This document shows, piece after piece, positions 1 through 12,105 of a stretch of 64,000 bases of DNA. The stretch lies in the NCBI GenBank assembly GCA_029237695.1, contig CM055271.1:34282462-34346461 (forward strand), given 5' to 3'. The notes under the pieces were generated by a model, which had not been told where the DNA came from, did not search any database, and saw only the letters and a list, made by a program, of their open reading frames with translations. Position numbers and translations under genes: made by a program. Each line of letters opens with the position of its first letter. Position 1 is the first letter of the stretch. Source of the stretch: Conchocele bisecta (Eukaryota > Mollusca > Bivalvia > Lucinida > Thyasiridae).

Positions 1-202
1 AGAAATGCACCATATGCGGCAGCGCGTTTATAGGAATCCATTGCTACTTTACCAGTCAGTCAGAAAATGCGTGGCTCCTTTCACGGTCGGACGGGAGACT
101 ACGAATTATGGGAACTGCTGATTTCAATTACAGACGCAGATAATGTTGAGAAAATAATAGAAATAAATGACATGGCTGGGCGGATGAAACGGGAATAGAT
201 TA

Positions 203-1400
203 GTGAGGCATACAACATATCTCAATCACATTTTTATTCAAAGTTTAGCATTATACAATTATTGCCAACAATGGAAACTTGCAGTAAATACTAAGAAAAT
301 TATGAGTTTTAGAAAAGGCGGCCGACTTCCCGCAAATTTGAAATTATATTATAACGATTACGAAATAGAAATAGTAACACAATTGTCATACTTAGGAGTG
401 GTTTTCACGCCAGGTGGCTCCTTTTCAGAGGCCAATAATACCTTATCGGGACAGGCACAAAAGGCAATTTTCAAATTATATACATATTTGAATCAATTTA
501 CTGACTTATCCCCTAAGCATATGCTGGAATTATTTGATAAACTTGTCCTCCCTATCATGAATTATGCCGGTGAAGTATGGGGGTTTTCACAGTCCATGCA
601 AATTGAAAGAGTGCATTTCAATTTTGTAAACGCGTGCTAGGTGTCAACATATCAACACAAAACGATTTTTTACGGTGAACTAGGCAGAACATCGCTTAGA
701 ACAGGTCGTTTATATAATATAATTAAATATTGGTTCAAAGTAATCGGATCAAGTGATCGGAAATATATTAAATGTATATATCACATGATGCTTAATGATA
801 TTGAACGGTCACCAACTGTGAAACATTGGGCCTCTCTGATTAAATCTATGTTAACACAGCTTGGTTTTTACCATGTATGGCTTTCGCAAGGTGTGGGTGA
901 CGTCATAAGATTTTTATCAACATTAAAACAACGCTTAACAGACAATTTCGTTCAGGACTGGAACACTAGAATAAATGAATCTAGTCGAGCTTTATTTTAT
1001 AAAAAACATTTCATCTTTTGAATATCAATGCTATCTCGATTTCATCAGTGTAAAACAGTTTAGAGTGCGCTAACCAGACTGCGTGTATCTGCCCACAGGC
1101 TGGAGGTTGAAACCGGCAGATGGCATAGACCAATTAGTACACCCTTTGATGATCGTAAATGTAAATTCTGTAACGTGTTAGAATATGAATTTCATTTGTT
1201 GTTTATATGTCCTGTCTGCAATGACTTGAAGGTACGCTACATCGGCCAATATTATAGAAGTAGACCTAACATGTTAAAATTAGTAACACTGTTTCACTGA
1301 GATAGAGCGTCTTATATAAGAAACCTTGACAATTTTGTTTTCAGAGCGTTCGATAAACGTAACGAAATTATATCTCAGCTAAACAGATGTATGTAGTAAT
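203..1400 (+). mobile_element. LINE reverse-transcriptase C-terminal half, broken
   Basis: Remnant of a non-LTR retrotransposon. Bases 203-640 read as the RT thumb region (QWKLAVNTKKIMSFRKGG, then QLSYLGVVFTPGGSF and LFDKLVLPIMNYAGEVWGF). Bases 641-1021 continue the connector after a stop and frame change. Bases 1063-1310 encode RLRVSAHRLEVETGRW and a C-x2-C...H...C knuckle (CKFCNVLEYEFHLLFIC). The palm (YADD) is missing, and at least two stops break the frame, so the copy is dead. A similar knuckle occurs on the minus strand near 19.6 kb. Confidence 0.8.
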
Positions 1401-1889
1401 TTATTATTGAAATAACTGGAAATCAATTGTGTATACTTATTGATAGATACATTTATATAAAATGCACAGTACAGTCTCAGAACAGGCTGTGCGAATGCGC
1501 AGGCTGATCTGGGACTACGCTGATCGCCAAGTCGACATGTGCATTTATGTCATTTCCTACCATACAATCATACACCGTTTGTTCACAGTATTAATTGTAT
1601 TATATGTGAATGTACATGACTGTATTATTGATGTGACTAGTTGTTTTACGCTATTGTGATGCTGATTTAAAGCGCATTTGCCAAAAACAAAAACTCTCCA
1701 AAAATTAAAAAAAAAATATTTAACTACTAGTCAACTTTGTATGCTTTGTTTCGTTAAATTATCATATACTTGTGTGGAAAGTAGATACATGTATTATATG
1801 TGCACTATTACTTTAAAACGACAATTGGAATACAATGTATGATCAAAGTATTCCTGTTTGAGGGAAAGAACGTTCATGCCATGACGCTA

Positions 1890-2075
1890 CCACTGTTGCA
1901 GTGCTATATGTATGTGCATGTACACATATGTATATGTGTCTATATTTACTTATATAGACATGTAATACTATACCACATTTAGAAAGAAGATATACATGTA
2001 TATGGGTGGGTATATGTGCGTATATGTGTGTACATGTATGTGCATGTATGCATGTGTGTGTACATGTGTATTTCT
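1890..2075. repeat. TATGTG/TACATG-rich low-complexity tract
   Basis: Alternating ATGT/GTGC/TACATG units with no fixed period; a degenerate purine-pyrimidine alternating tract. Short reading frames across it are compositional. Confidence 0.7.
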
Positions 2076-2139
2076 ATGTATAATTATGTATGTCTATTTC
2101 TCATTTATTGTTAAAATTAATACGAGCTATAACACTTAG

Positions 2140-2395
2140 CACACACTATGATCAGTAAGCGGAGACAGTACGATGTACATGAGTGTATGATACAAGTACA
2201 TATATATGTATTAGTGGTCCCGGCATGGTCTGAAATCTATTTGCCTATTTGCCACGATTGTGGTGTTTCTAAATTTATTATATTTAGTAGTTTACCCATG
2301 TACGCCATCTTGCATTGTACGTATATTATATCATAGTCATGTATGTATGCTCATGAGGCAGTTGCCTCGATGCAATAAACTATTCTTCTTCTATG
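2140..2395 (+). mobile_element. Possible LINE 3' tail
   Basis: The segment ends with GCAGTTGCCTCGATGCAATA followed by AACTATTC, similar to the GCAATAAACTATG end of the LINE at 26811-27833. I infer a 5'-truncated LINE tail; no coding part is left. Confidence 0.35.
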
Positions 2396-2724
2396 TTCAA
2401 ATCGCCAAGAAATCGCACATACGACGTTGCAATGAATAAGACGCCTTCATATCTTTCATCCAGGGCAATGAAGAATCATAAATATGTAGTTATCAAACGA
2501 AATTAAAACGCCAGTATAAGAAATGCGATTATTTGAATCTTCATTGACAAGAACAATTTTGGCCGAAAGAGGGAACACATAAACTTTTGACCCGATTTCC
2601 GTACGATTCCGATTGTGTGATTATAGTACATTGGTGTTAAAATGGTAAAACAATCCAAAAAAGCGTACCACTAAACATTTTATTCCAAGCTTAAAATATA
2701 AACTCTCCAGAAAGCATAAAATTA

Positions 2725-2990
2725 TTGGATGTGGTATCCATCATTTTACAAAATGACGCGAAGAGCCACCACGCGCGACTCGTGACGTCATTGCTGCGTG
2801 TGCGGGATTATGACGTTCTACCATATCCAGCATATTCGTCGGACAGAAACTACATAAACATAGCTATATTCCAATATTTGAAAAATGCGCTACAAAGTAT
2901 CCGTTACAGTAACTTATCTGACACGCAGTCAAACTTGACCGCATGTGTCATAGACCCCACGAGAGACTACCCTGACGGAATATAGAACGA
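2725..2990 (+). mobile_element. mariner-like transposase fragment
   Basis: An 86-codon frame carries ILQNDAKSHHARLVTSLLRV, YDVLPYPAYSSDRNYI and FQYLKNALQSIRYSN. These match the second and third catalytic blocks of mariner transposases (Q-D-N-A-x-x-H...LPxPxYSPDLxP...FxxLK..L). The first block and the N-terminal HTH are absent, and the Asp-Leu-Ala-Pro stretch is altered to SDRNY, so this is an inactive fragment. Confidence 0.6.
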
Positions 2991-3526
2991 TACATGTAGT
3001 TTTAGACATGCTTTTAAAGTTATGTATCATGTGACACTACTTATCGACCCACCCTCATAGCTCACCCATGCGGTACATGTGCTCAAAGTCGACCTAAAAT
3101 TAGAAATTTGTTTTAATTGCCACTTTTATATATTATATTTTTAGTATTCTAAGTAGAACTCATATCATACTAGTTCAGTATATTTCCAATTCCAATAATA
3201 GTGATATATTTGGATGTAATCATCATCAAACTGTATGTAAGTTGATTGATACTGTTGACAAATTATTTGACAAATAATTATTATTTAAAGTACTTATATC
3301 GTTAAATAATCAATTTACGTGTAGCAATCAGTGATGCCAGTATGTATTTACAGAACGCGTACGCCGCAGGCATGTCCCATGCTTGCTAACATGGATATGC
3401 TAAAATAAATACAGTACTATACGAGGACGGATATAAGTGTTTTAGAAGACATTTTCTGGTATCTATAATGTGTGTGTTTTGCTATATTGTCTCTCTCAGT
3501 TGGAACAATGTACATATACTACTTAC

Positions 3527-3697
3527 CATCACAGGTAGACGGCGTCATAAGTGGACCGTTGGCTCCATTGATTTTCTTGAATATATCCATTGTCACCTGA
3601 ACGTCAGACGTGATGTACGAGCATGTATGATGTTGGTTGCTTAATTCCGCCTCAGATAATGGTCGATTGTTGATAGTAAAACCGGAAATGTAAAGCC
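3527..3697 (-). CDS. SVEP1-like gene, LamG/pentraxin-like domain, third exon (most 3' exon seen)
   Basis: 57-codon exon, phase 1 at both ends; acceptor TCTTTCAACAG, donor GATG|GTAAGT. It encodes GLYISGFTINNRPLSEAELS, which matches the last strand of LamG/pentraxin domains (a G.L.G...NR.LS.AE motif), followed by HHTCSYITSD and ending PLMTPSTCDG. The STC at the end suggests that another Cys-rich module, probably Sushi, follows in the next exon. That exon is not in the remaining 3526 bases, so the gene continues off the left edge. The exon is separated from its partner by a 6.87 kb intron, the longest between recognised exons. It has no ORF starting with ATG and was found from splice sites and the motif. 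Confidence 0.82.
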
Positions 3698-4399
3698 CTG
3701 TTGAAAGAAAATATTATGTTCTGTCAATAAATTCTCATGAAGCTTTGTCGGTCCATACGCTGTAAAATAAACAATAAGCCACGGCCAGTGATACATCTAG
3801 GTTTTGAAATGTGTATATAATAACATTTTCAAGGTGTCTGCCTGGATAACACGTGCGGAATTGTACCACACATTTACCGGAATACATGAATACATGCGTG
3901 TGAAACAAAATAAAGACGGTCACCAACTTTGAATATGGCCGCCAAAATATATATATTTAGAAACGTTGGCTTTATCGAAACGCTTATAACGTTTTTGACG
4001 CGCCCGCTTGCTTGTTGTTCGGTATGCGATCGAAGTCACGGTAGGCTCGACATACGGGCCACGGCCATTTAGTTTACAGTTGAATATACTTGCATTATAA
4101 TGTATTCAATTGATATTAACCATTATATACGATAATGAAATTAGAATGTATAACTTAACACGTGAATGCCCAACATTTCAAATTGGATATAATATAACCA
4201 AAAAATTAAAAGTAATAGCAACCTTAAGAGAAAACACAACAGTCATAATTAAAGCTGATAATGGTGGGGTAACTGGTGGAATAGAAACATTGTCAACTAA
4301 TAGTCCGCAAGATAATTATTCGCATGGATAGCTATACGATCATATTACAAAGATGAATACCGTTACATATACTATATATATTAACATATTTATTTATTT

Positions 4400-5545
4400 A
4401 AACTACTTGATGAAGCAAATGCATCTCTGCCACCAATACAGACGCCACATGCCCAGCAACCCACACTAGGTAGCATTGTCCTAACTCCAGACGAAGTTAC
4501 CTGTACCCTTCTTAGCTTAAACACTGGAAAGGCATCGCGACCAGATGAAATTAACAACTGGCTACTTAAATAATTAGCTGTACCCTTATCTAAACCTCTG
4601 TGTGATATGTTCAACTATTCAATCGGCCTATATCTCTATTAAGCACTATATGAAAATATCTTGAAAACATGATTCAGAAGCTTCTATCTCGACTGTCAAA
4701 CTATTACTCCATTGCAATCAGGTTTTAGAAGAAGCGATTCGATAGTCAACCAACTTGTAGACATATATAACACTTTTTGTAAGGCATTGCACGAAGGTAA
4801 AGAGGTTAAAACTGTAGTTTGCGGCATATCGAAGGCGTTCGATGGGGTCTGAAACGCAGGTTTTCTGTGCAAACTCAAGATGTCTGGAATTTCTGGCATA
4901 CTACTTAAATGGATTCAACACTATCTCTCTGGCCGACAACAGCGTGTGGTTTTGCCTGGTAGCTGTTCCACTTGGGTTTCTATCAGGGCGGGCGTTCCAC
5001 AGGGCTCTATCTTATGACCACTATTATGTCTTGTCTTTATAAATGATATTGTAGATGATATTGGTGCAACTGTAAGAGTTTTTGCCGATGGATACAAGCC
5101 TTTACATCATAGTGGACAATCCTCAAACGGTGGCCGACATACTAAATGACGATCTAGGCAGAATTCACTCTTGGGCACAATCTTGGCTTGTCACTTTTAA
5201 TCCCGATAAAACTGAAACTCTCCTCTTAACTCGTAAACGAAACCCATGCAATCATCCGAGGCTTTGCACCAGCAAGTCGAAGACAATGAGCCCTGCATTT
5301 TTGTTCTCCCTCTCTTCATATATATTGTTAAATACTGATGCTTGTATATTTTGTTTTCATAAATCGCATACAAAATTGGTTTATAATAGTAATATAATGT
5401 ATCACAATAATATGCCATGCCATGTACGCAACATTCATACTGTCACGTGGTATGGGAGACGAATTCATATAAGTCATATGGGGCTTGTTTTCGAATCCCA
5501 CCTTTCTTGTATTGTAATGTATATTGTTATTTGTACTTCATAAAT
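4400..5545 (+). mobile_element. LINE reverse-transcriptase fragment (CR1/jockey-type), broken
   Basis: Bases 4480-4570 read DEVTCTLLSLNTGKASRPDE, RT block 1 (LNTGKA.GPD). From about 4706, LQSGFRRSDSIVNQLVDIYN is followed by the block that normally reads DxSKAFD (here GISKAFDGV), then LSGRQQRVVLPGS and a GVPQGSI block at about 4987-5007. The active-site box at 5081-5092 is FADG rather than FADD, so a catalytic Asp is lost. Frameshifts and stops separate the blocks. The 3' end runs into an A/T-rich tail with ATAAATAAATATTG at about 5541. It lies in an intron, antisense to the host gene. Confidence 0.78.
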
Positions 5546-5568
5546 AAATATTGTTTAAACTAAGTTTA

Positions 5569-5829
5569 AATGGCGGCCATTTTAAAAATAGTATGGCCGC
5601 CATTTTAAAATATACGGAAATAATTATGCCAATATTTCTTATCCATAATAAATAATAATAAAAAATAACACATACATTGTTTAAGTTAAATATAAATTAA
5701 TTTCATTGGCGGCCATTTTGAAATTCAAAATGGCCGCCATGCGTTTCTTAAAAAATGGAACCAACTTCAGTTTCGTTATTTGTTGTATATAGATATGTTC
5801 TCAATCACAATTTGAAGATGGCGGCCATA
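5569..5829. repeat. Cluster of inverted GGCGGCCAT motifs
   Basis: Four or more copies of ATGGCGGCCATTTT in both orientations (5569, 5592, 5706-5740 as an inverted pair, and AAGATGGCGGCC at about 5816). The element resembles YY1 binding sites (AAGATGGCGGC) and recurs at 31418-31447 and, as single copies, near 61495, 62446 and 62510. Whether it is a regulatory cluster or a MITE internal repeat is open. Confidence 0.55.
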
Positions 5830-6894
5830 TGGCTTATAGAAAAAAACTTGAACCAACCCCAGTTGTGTTGTATGTGGTATATAGATAAAAACAAATCTTG
5901 ATTCAAACAATGAAGCAAAATAAATCACAAAACCTAAAATAACGACATAACAGTATACACTATCAAATAATATAAATAATAAAGGCTGCATGGTGTGGTA
6001 TGGAATGAAAATATGGATGATGATAATGAAATATATGAAGCTTGAAGTCAACCCGACTTACCGTTGCAGAGATAATGGGTACCCAAAAACGTCAACGCGG
6101 ACGGACGGACGGACTGAAGGACGGACGAACTTACGAAAACTATATACCGCTCGACATACTGCTGAGGCCGGGGGTATAATTATATTACTTAAAACAATGA
6201 ATGCTGCATAAAGCGGAATCAAATTTATGCTTGATATATGGTTTCCTTGAACCAGCTCGAACCCTTTACAATATATATACAACCCTTCCAATTTGAACAA
6301 AGTGAGATTGGCATTATAACATATTGCAGTCTCAATTTAATTATCTACACAGTCAAATCATGTTTGAATATTTAGTGGCATAAGTACCTACGTACATAGT
6401 GAAATGATACTTAACTACCAATTGATTTTATTTAAATTAGGTAACACATCGATAGCGTTGAAAAGGTATACAAGTTATTTTTGCGTCCTCATGCCTCACA
6501 CTACTGAGAAGAAATTCAGTAAGTATATTAGTTGAACGTTCCCGTTGCGAGCTATGCCGCGCGTCTGTAAATAATTATCAACTAAAAATATGAATGAAAA
6601 ATGCCAATCAGGATCCGGGAACTGTAACCAACTAATAATAAACATGATACAGATTTGTCCCTTACCTATTCCGTGGCCGACCACCTAAACGTTGCATGCT
6701 GTATGATGCTATAAATGCATGTACGAACGTAACGAGGTAAAGCCCTGTGGGAATAACAACAGATACGCATTATATAATGAAATATATATTAGTTGAGAAA
6801 GGGAAAACCAATGTAATCATGGTCAATGGAAGGAATTAGTAAAAACGAATGATACATATAACGGGATGTATGTAACTTATAATGAGCAGACGAC

Positions 6895-7190
6895 GTGTAT
6901 GCATGCTCGGCTAGCTAACTCGATTTCAGGTCCTGTGACATTTTGCCCCTGACGTGAGGCCCGTGAATGAAATATGCTCTGAGATCAACAACGATGCACA
7001 TCTCTGTCCCACAAAATATGTCGGTAGAATATTTCACGGTATATATGTAGCTCGCGATGGGCGGAAGAGAAATGTTCGTGCCAGGTTAGCTCAGTCGGCT
7101 AGAGCGATGGTACGGTAACCAAATTATTCGATTCCGGGCCAGTGCGGATATTTCTCGTCCTGTGACATTTGTATGTCACGTTATAAACTG
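6895..7190 (+). mobile_element. tRNA-derived SINE fragment(s)
   Basis: At 7082-7140 the sequence TTAGCTCAGTCGGCTAGAGC is a near-perfect tRNA A box region. CGATTCCGG about 35 bases later stands where a B box belongs, and a unique tail with TCCTGTGACATTT follows. A similar TCCTGTGACATTT lies at about 6932-6944, suggesting two adjacent or nested copies. It lacks a paired acceptor stem, so it is not a functional tRNA gene. Confidence 0.6.
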
Positions 7191-8259
7191 AACACACTGT
7201 ACAAGCGCCGAATAGCTTACTTCACATCTGTGAACGTACATGTATGTATAAGACACTGCTATTTAACAACATGTCTGGTGACTTTATAAAAAGGTCACAT
7301 GTATTCAGTTGTATCCACACTTTACCTTCAGATGTGCATGCCATATTTAGTGACCGTAACTACTATGGGTAAGGAAATAATCCATCATTAATATTGGTAA
7401 CTAAAGGTAACTCCATTATATAAACTAACCTGTGACCCTTAATTATCTGAGTATTACCGTAAAGCTAGAAGATAGACATGTGCAACAAGCAGATTTGGTA
7501 ACAACACATATTCGGACTTAGGATTAGGAATTACATTAGATTTGCAATATTGTTGTAGTCGGAGATAAATGAATACGCTTTGATGCAGCGAAATCACTAG
7601 CAAACAAAAAGAAATATTACAAGCAGATTAAATGAAGACATTCGAATAGTGACAGTCAATGTATTAACCCCCTAAAAAAGATGGCAACATCCGCACAACT
7701 TTATAAATGTTACTCTTAATGAAAGACCAACACGGACATCATATACAGTACCATTTCAACAGCGCTTCCCGCTTTCATTTAGCTGAATACTAATAACAAA
7801 CATAAATGGTGTATCAACTATCAACCGTCAACGTCCGTTCCTGGTCAGGTCTTATTGGAAGCATTTTCCAACATTATACACCTGCCGGTAACGTATACGT
7901 CGTATTATAATGTCCGCTCACACAGAGACATAGAGATAGATGTGGGTAACTCCTTACATAAGGTATTAATCGATTATGTTTACCTGGTGTGCCTTTAAAT
8001 CCGAGCGAGACACTAAAACTTACTCCAAATTTCTCACGCTACTAGTTTTTTATTTATCGCTATATTTGAACGAATTATATTGTAATAACAAGATTAACCG
8101 GTTATTGATATGATAATACTACTTTTAAGACATGTGCATCGTCTATGTCAAATCCTTAATGTTATAGCACTTAACATTGTATTTTCGTTTATTCATCGCT
8201 TCTTTCTTTCTGTAGTACGTCCCACCAGTCGTTGTTGGTGCACTCGGTAATTCGGTGTA

Positions 8260-8715
8260 ACCGCGTTAGTTGTTAGTTTTACTTGGTTTGCTTAGCTATT
8301 GAGGTTAGAATACACCAGCTAGTTTTACTATATAATTAAACCGAATCCCATCCAATAAGGTCAGTCTCTCCTACATTCACTATTCGTATGTATGCTGTGG
8401 GACCTACATGACTTCACTTACTCCTAAGAAAGCAAAATACCGCCCCTCCCCCCAATATTGTTTACATTTTTTTATTTGAAACTATTTATAGATCACGTGA
8501 CCAACAGGTTCAGTGTTTTCTACAACTATGCTGAAAACTGGCGTTAAAAGCACCCCAAAGTGTTCCTCAAGTGAAACTGGGTAGTAATATATCAAGCTTT
8601 GCAAGTAACCTAGGTTTCTGACCTCAAAACGCCCGCATTATGTTTTATACCGGACGACTTCTGCATACCCCTGGGCGAGTTCGCGCCATTTACTATTCTC
8701 TAACCTTTACACTTG
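8260..8715. repeat. Dispersed repeat shared with 58290-58705
   Basis: Collinear blocks match the second locus: CCATCCAATAAGGTCAGTCT, CTTCACTTACTCCTAAGA, CCCAATATTGTTTACA, GTGAAACTGGGTAGTAAT and TACCGGAC. An inverted relative of the first blocks is at 59615-59760. This is a mobile repeat of unknown class with no coding content visible. Confidence 0.65.
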
Positions 8716-9550
8716 TTGTATTATCCTGCAAATCAAAGTACTGAAAGTACTGAAACAAGGTTAGCTCCACAATAAGACTAATAAGTATTATTTATTTATC
8801 ATGTTTATATAATGATGTTTAATGGCTTATTATCGGCTAAGTCATTTTAATTCGGTTAACAGGGTCAAATCCCATATGTCATACGTAGGGAAGAAGGAAA
8901 ATCTCAAAAATCAGAACAGAATATTTACAGATAAAAATATACAGTCAGTGTACGTGGCTTCGGACACTTTACATGTATTTTGATAATTATCAGAAACAAG
9001 TATGCAAATAAAGTTCGCCTTTGTTTTTATTTTGACAGATATGACACTCAATACCAGACATATGTGTGTCACATGTCAGACAGTTCACGCGAGCTCATGG
9101 ATTCGCCATTGTTGGTGTACAATGTGAATCAATTTGAAAACACATGGAAGTGTACATAGCTTCGCACACCCGACAATCTTCCGATCTAACTTAATTAATA
9201 TATAATCTAACAATTAAAATAGATGTTCACCATCAATCCATTATATTTTCAAATCAATAAGACGTATTAACTAAACAGTGATGAAGACACTCACACTGGT
9301 GATGTCTGACACCCAGCTACATCGACATATTCAATTTACTATTCAAACATTTCACCGTGTATGAAAAACAACAAATAGTATTTGTCAAACACCCACACCA
9401 TCGCACCGACGACAATATGTAAACATTACTATCCTACTCTCTGTGCCTGGGAGAGAATATGAGCCGCAAAATCAGCGGCTGAATCTAATCAGCAGTTGTT
9501 CCCTCAATACACAACATCGGTGTGTCGAATGTGGTCTGTGTGTCCGGCCA

Positions 9551-9694
9551 CAGGTTGAAGTGACGGACCATGGTCGATAAATACATTAAATATACAAAAA
9601 TGTTAGCTTATTTTGTTCTCTCACTTATTGATGCTTTTAGGTATATTTAATGTATGGTTATACATTGGTTCGTTACTTCAACCTGTGTATGTGT
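9551..9694. mobile_element. Short inverted-repeat MITE
   Basis: CACAGGTTGAAGTGACGGAC at the left is mirrored by GTTCGTTACTTCAACCTGTG at the right, with a second inverted block (ATACATTAAATATA / TATATTTAATGTAT) inside. It is too short for a transposase. Confidence 0.6.
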
Positions 9695-10571
9695 ACTGTA
9701 CATAATACCCACCCGCCCCTAAAGAGTAATGCCAGATTATTTTTTATTTTAATAATATTGGAAGGTAAATCAATTATTATTGTTTGTTAACACGATTTAC
9801 AACAACTTTTAATAACAAAATAAAATATGACACACACACCGCCTATCTCCCCAACAATTCGGATGGTATTCATTAAATTAACTTTGTATGGCCTCACAAG
9901 TCGCGATAATGACCGTGAGGTATCCTTCCATTAAACTGGTGCGATAACTCTGGCGACAGTTCAGTTGACTATTGTTTAATGGGACAGTAGGACAACACAT
10001 TGACTATGATGTAAATATATAATTACAAAATTCAGACTGTGTGCTTTATTATTTAGTTTACATGTGCTAATTCAGTAAAATTCAGTAATGGAACATTCCA
10101 AATTCGACACTAATAATGGTAGTTTTAAATGAAGAAATAGTTGGCATTCCATCCCTACGACCGCTATGCTAGGTAGCTACAATGGAGCTAACCTAGTAAA
10201 ACTAGCTATTTTCGCCAAACAAATAGCCTGTCAATATTAAAACTTGTGCACTAGTTATCACGCTACTAGTTTGTTATTTGTTGCTATATTTAGATGGTTC
10301 CTGTAAGTCAGCGTAGCGCGCATGCGTCAACTGGTATTTAATGTGTAAGGTAACGAGACTCAATGCTTCACCTTAATCCTCCAAAGTCATCATAACACGT
10401 GATAGGCACGCCGGGTTTTCCGAGTAAACGCGATCTTTCGTATCCTTCTAACTTAAAATCATTGTTTCAAACGACTGGACTGAAATACCATGTTCATAAA
10501 TATTCTGTGTATACATGCATATGCTAAATAGGCACGTTCAATACTTAACAGTTATTAACACAATAGCATAC

Positions 10572-10768
10572 CTGTTGCACCAGATAAGGAGAAACTAATA
10601 GAACCTCCGTTGATTATCGGTGTACTAACGGGAACGACATTGTCCTCATTAATGACTAACGCGCCGTTTATGAAGACCTGCAACCTGTGTGTTGTTGTAT
10701 CCCATGCGAGTGACACATGCGTCCACTGTTTCAATAAAATCGGCAACCCTGTGTCGTACATCTGTGAT
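10572..10768 (-). CDS. SVEP1-like gene, LamG/pentraxin-like domain, second exon
   Basis: 197-base exon, phase 2 in (acceptor GACTCTTTCAG) and phase 1 out (donor ACAG|GTATGC). The peptide SQMYDTGLPILLKQWTHVSL continues AWDTTTHRLQVFINGALV and ends GGSISFSLSGATG. W-T-H-V-(S)-L-A-W-D and L-Q-V-F-I-N-G are the paired central strands of LamG/pentraxin domains (compare WHHVAV.WD...YVNG in the family). Length and phase agree with the upstream exon 1.14 kb away. An ATG frame on the opposite strand over the same bases (10610-10798) is a shadow. Confidence 0.87.
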
Positions 10769-11121
10769 CTGAAAGAGTCGAATTGCGAACATAAATAATA
10801 CATTTTATTATGGTAATGCATCTCAATTATGTATATGCAGTAATGAAGTAAGTAACGAACATAGTCTTATGTCGTTAATATGAGTAAACCGACTATCTGG
10901 CATTGAATACGCAGAGGCCAAGCCTCTATATGGTACATGTACACATGCGGACAGTAGGAAATGCAATTGTAATTCACAGAACCTAATGCCAGGGTTTGAA
11001 TTTCAATCATTTGTTTCCAATATAGTTACCAAAATACATACCTAAAATTATGTTAATTTTATGAACCTTCATTCGCATTTTCGCACATGTTTTCGCACAA
11101 TATATTTCTAAGCGCGAAATA

Positions 11122-11698
11122 CAGGGTGGTTCAAAGTATATGTCACCACTTTAAATATACGCGACCAATATAATTGGAATGTTAGGACAGACTAGTTGAA
11201 TCATTAACCTTATACATGAACATTCAGGTGGTAATACTAGGACTGAATATTTGAATCATTGACTCTATACACAACTATTCAACAGCGAAGTGCATGTATT
11301 GTTACATGCAAGTAGTAACTGATTAGGTGTGTAATGTTTATATTATGTAAACAATGAGAACGTTCATCATTGAGGTATGTAATGACATTACTTATTATAT
11401 ATTATGAAGACCAATTAACACAGAAATTGACTATATAATGATACAAGTACACATGTAGTATTGTTTCATCAAAACTGAAACATATGTATGAATATTAGCT
11501 GTAAATTTTCTAAGCAACCGGATTGCTAGTTAGTTCATACTACTAACGCACTATACTATAATGTGTTCTCTGCATATTAAATACTGGAAAGAAATTGCGA
11601 ATCTATTGTATTGTGATATATACGTCATACTGATTATTATTATCTACTTGTAACGGATAAGTTCCACAGTGGGAACATATATTTTGAGACCAACCTGT
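11122..11698. mobile_element. MITE with CAGGGTGGTTC / GACCAACCTG ends
   Basis: Left end CAGGGTGGTTCAAAGTATAT and right end ATATATTTTGAGACCAACCTG form imperfect terminal inverted repeats flanked by TA on both sides, as for mariner/Tc1-type targets. The 577-base interior has no ORF. It sits in the intron between the first two LamG exons. A related left end occurs near 53630. Confidence 0.65.
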
Positions 11699-11906
11699 AT
11701 GTGGTATCAGCTGAAATAGCATGGTTTGATGCTTATGTACATTTATTTTAAATAGTTACGACAATAATCTCATTCAAGGGAGGTAATAAGTGAGCATGCG
11801 GTTCCTAAATGCTGATAAAGCACACTCGGTTATCGACCATGGGTACAATACTATTCTACTGTATATATAACAGGGTAATCTGCCAATCCCCTGATTAAGG
11901 ACTCAC

Positions 11907-12105
11907 TCTATCTGCGCCAGTATTGTTTCTGTCACGTTGAAGCCGATGTTGACGCCTGTGTTAGTATTTATGGTGATATACGCATCGGGTGTCTCTTCGG
12001 TCAGTGTATTAATCCAGAATGAGATGGTCGCAGACTCCATAACGGCTGTAAAGACGTCACTGGTAAAGTTCGTTATGTGTGGTCCCGACAAGTCAAAATC
12101 ATAGC
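11907..12105 (-). CDS. SVEP1-like gene, LamG/pentraxin-like domain, first exon
   Basis: 199-base exon entering in phase 1 (acceptor TTCATTTTCAG) and leaving in phase 2 (donor AGA|GTGAGT). It encodes YDFDLSGPHITNF, then AVMESATISFWINTLTEE and NTNTGVNIGFNVTETILAQI. The A/S-T-I-S-F-W-I strand is the characteristic start of a concanavalin-like LamG/pentraxin sandwich. The split final codon (GA) is completed by the A that opens the next exon, giving Glu, which supports joining these two exons. Role: ligand or matrix binding in the extracellular space (family knowledge). Confidence 0.85.

Larger units (their letters stand above)
3698..10571 (-). other. Long intron of the SVEP1-like gene
   Basis: 6.87 kb between the second and third LamG exons. 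It contains a LINE RT remnant (4400-5545), a cluster of GGCGGCCAT motifs (5569-5829), a GGAC microsatellite (about 6096-6128), tRNA-SINE pieces (about 6900-7190), a repeat shared with 58.3 kb (8260-8715) and an inverted-repeat MITE (9551-9694). I see no other exon in it. Confidence 0.6.

Noticed and set aside
1..200. Open stretch ending near 199 as the C-terminus of another LINE protein
   Set aside because: About 45 codons are open (to a stop at 197-199), but there is no motif strong enough to name it, and it is cut by the window edge.
7082..7140. tRNA gene
   Set aside because: Good A box but B box region decayed and no pairing acceptor stem; follows a SINE pattern.
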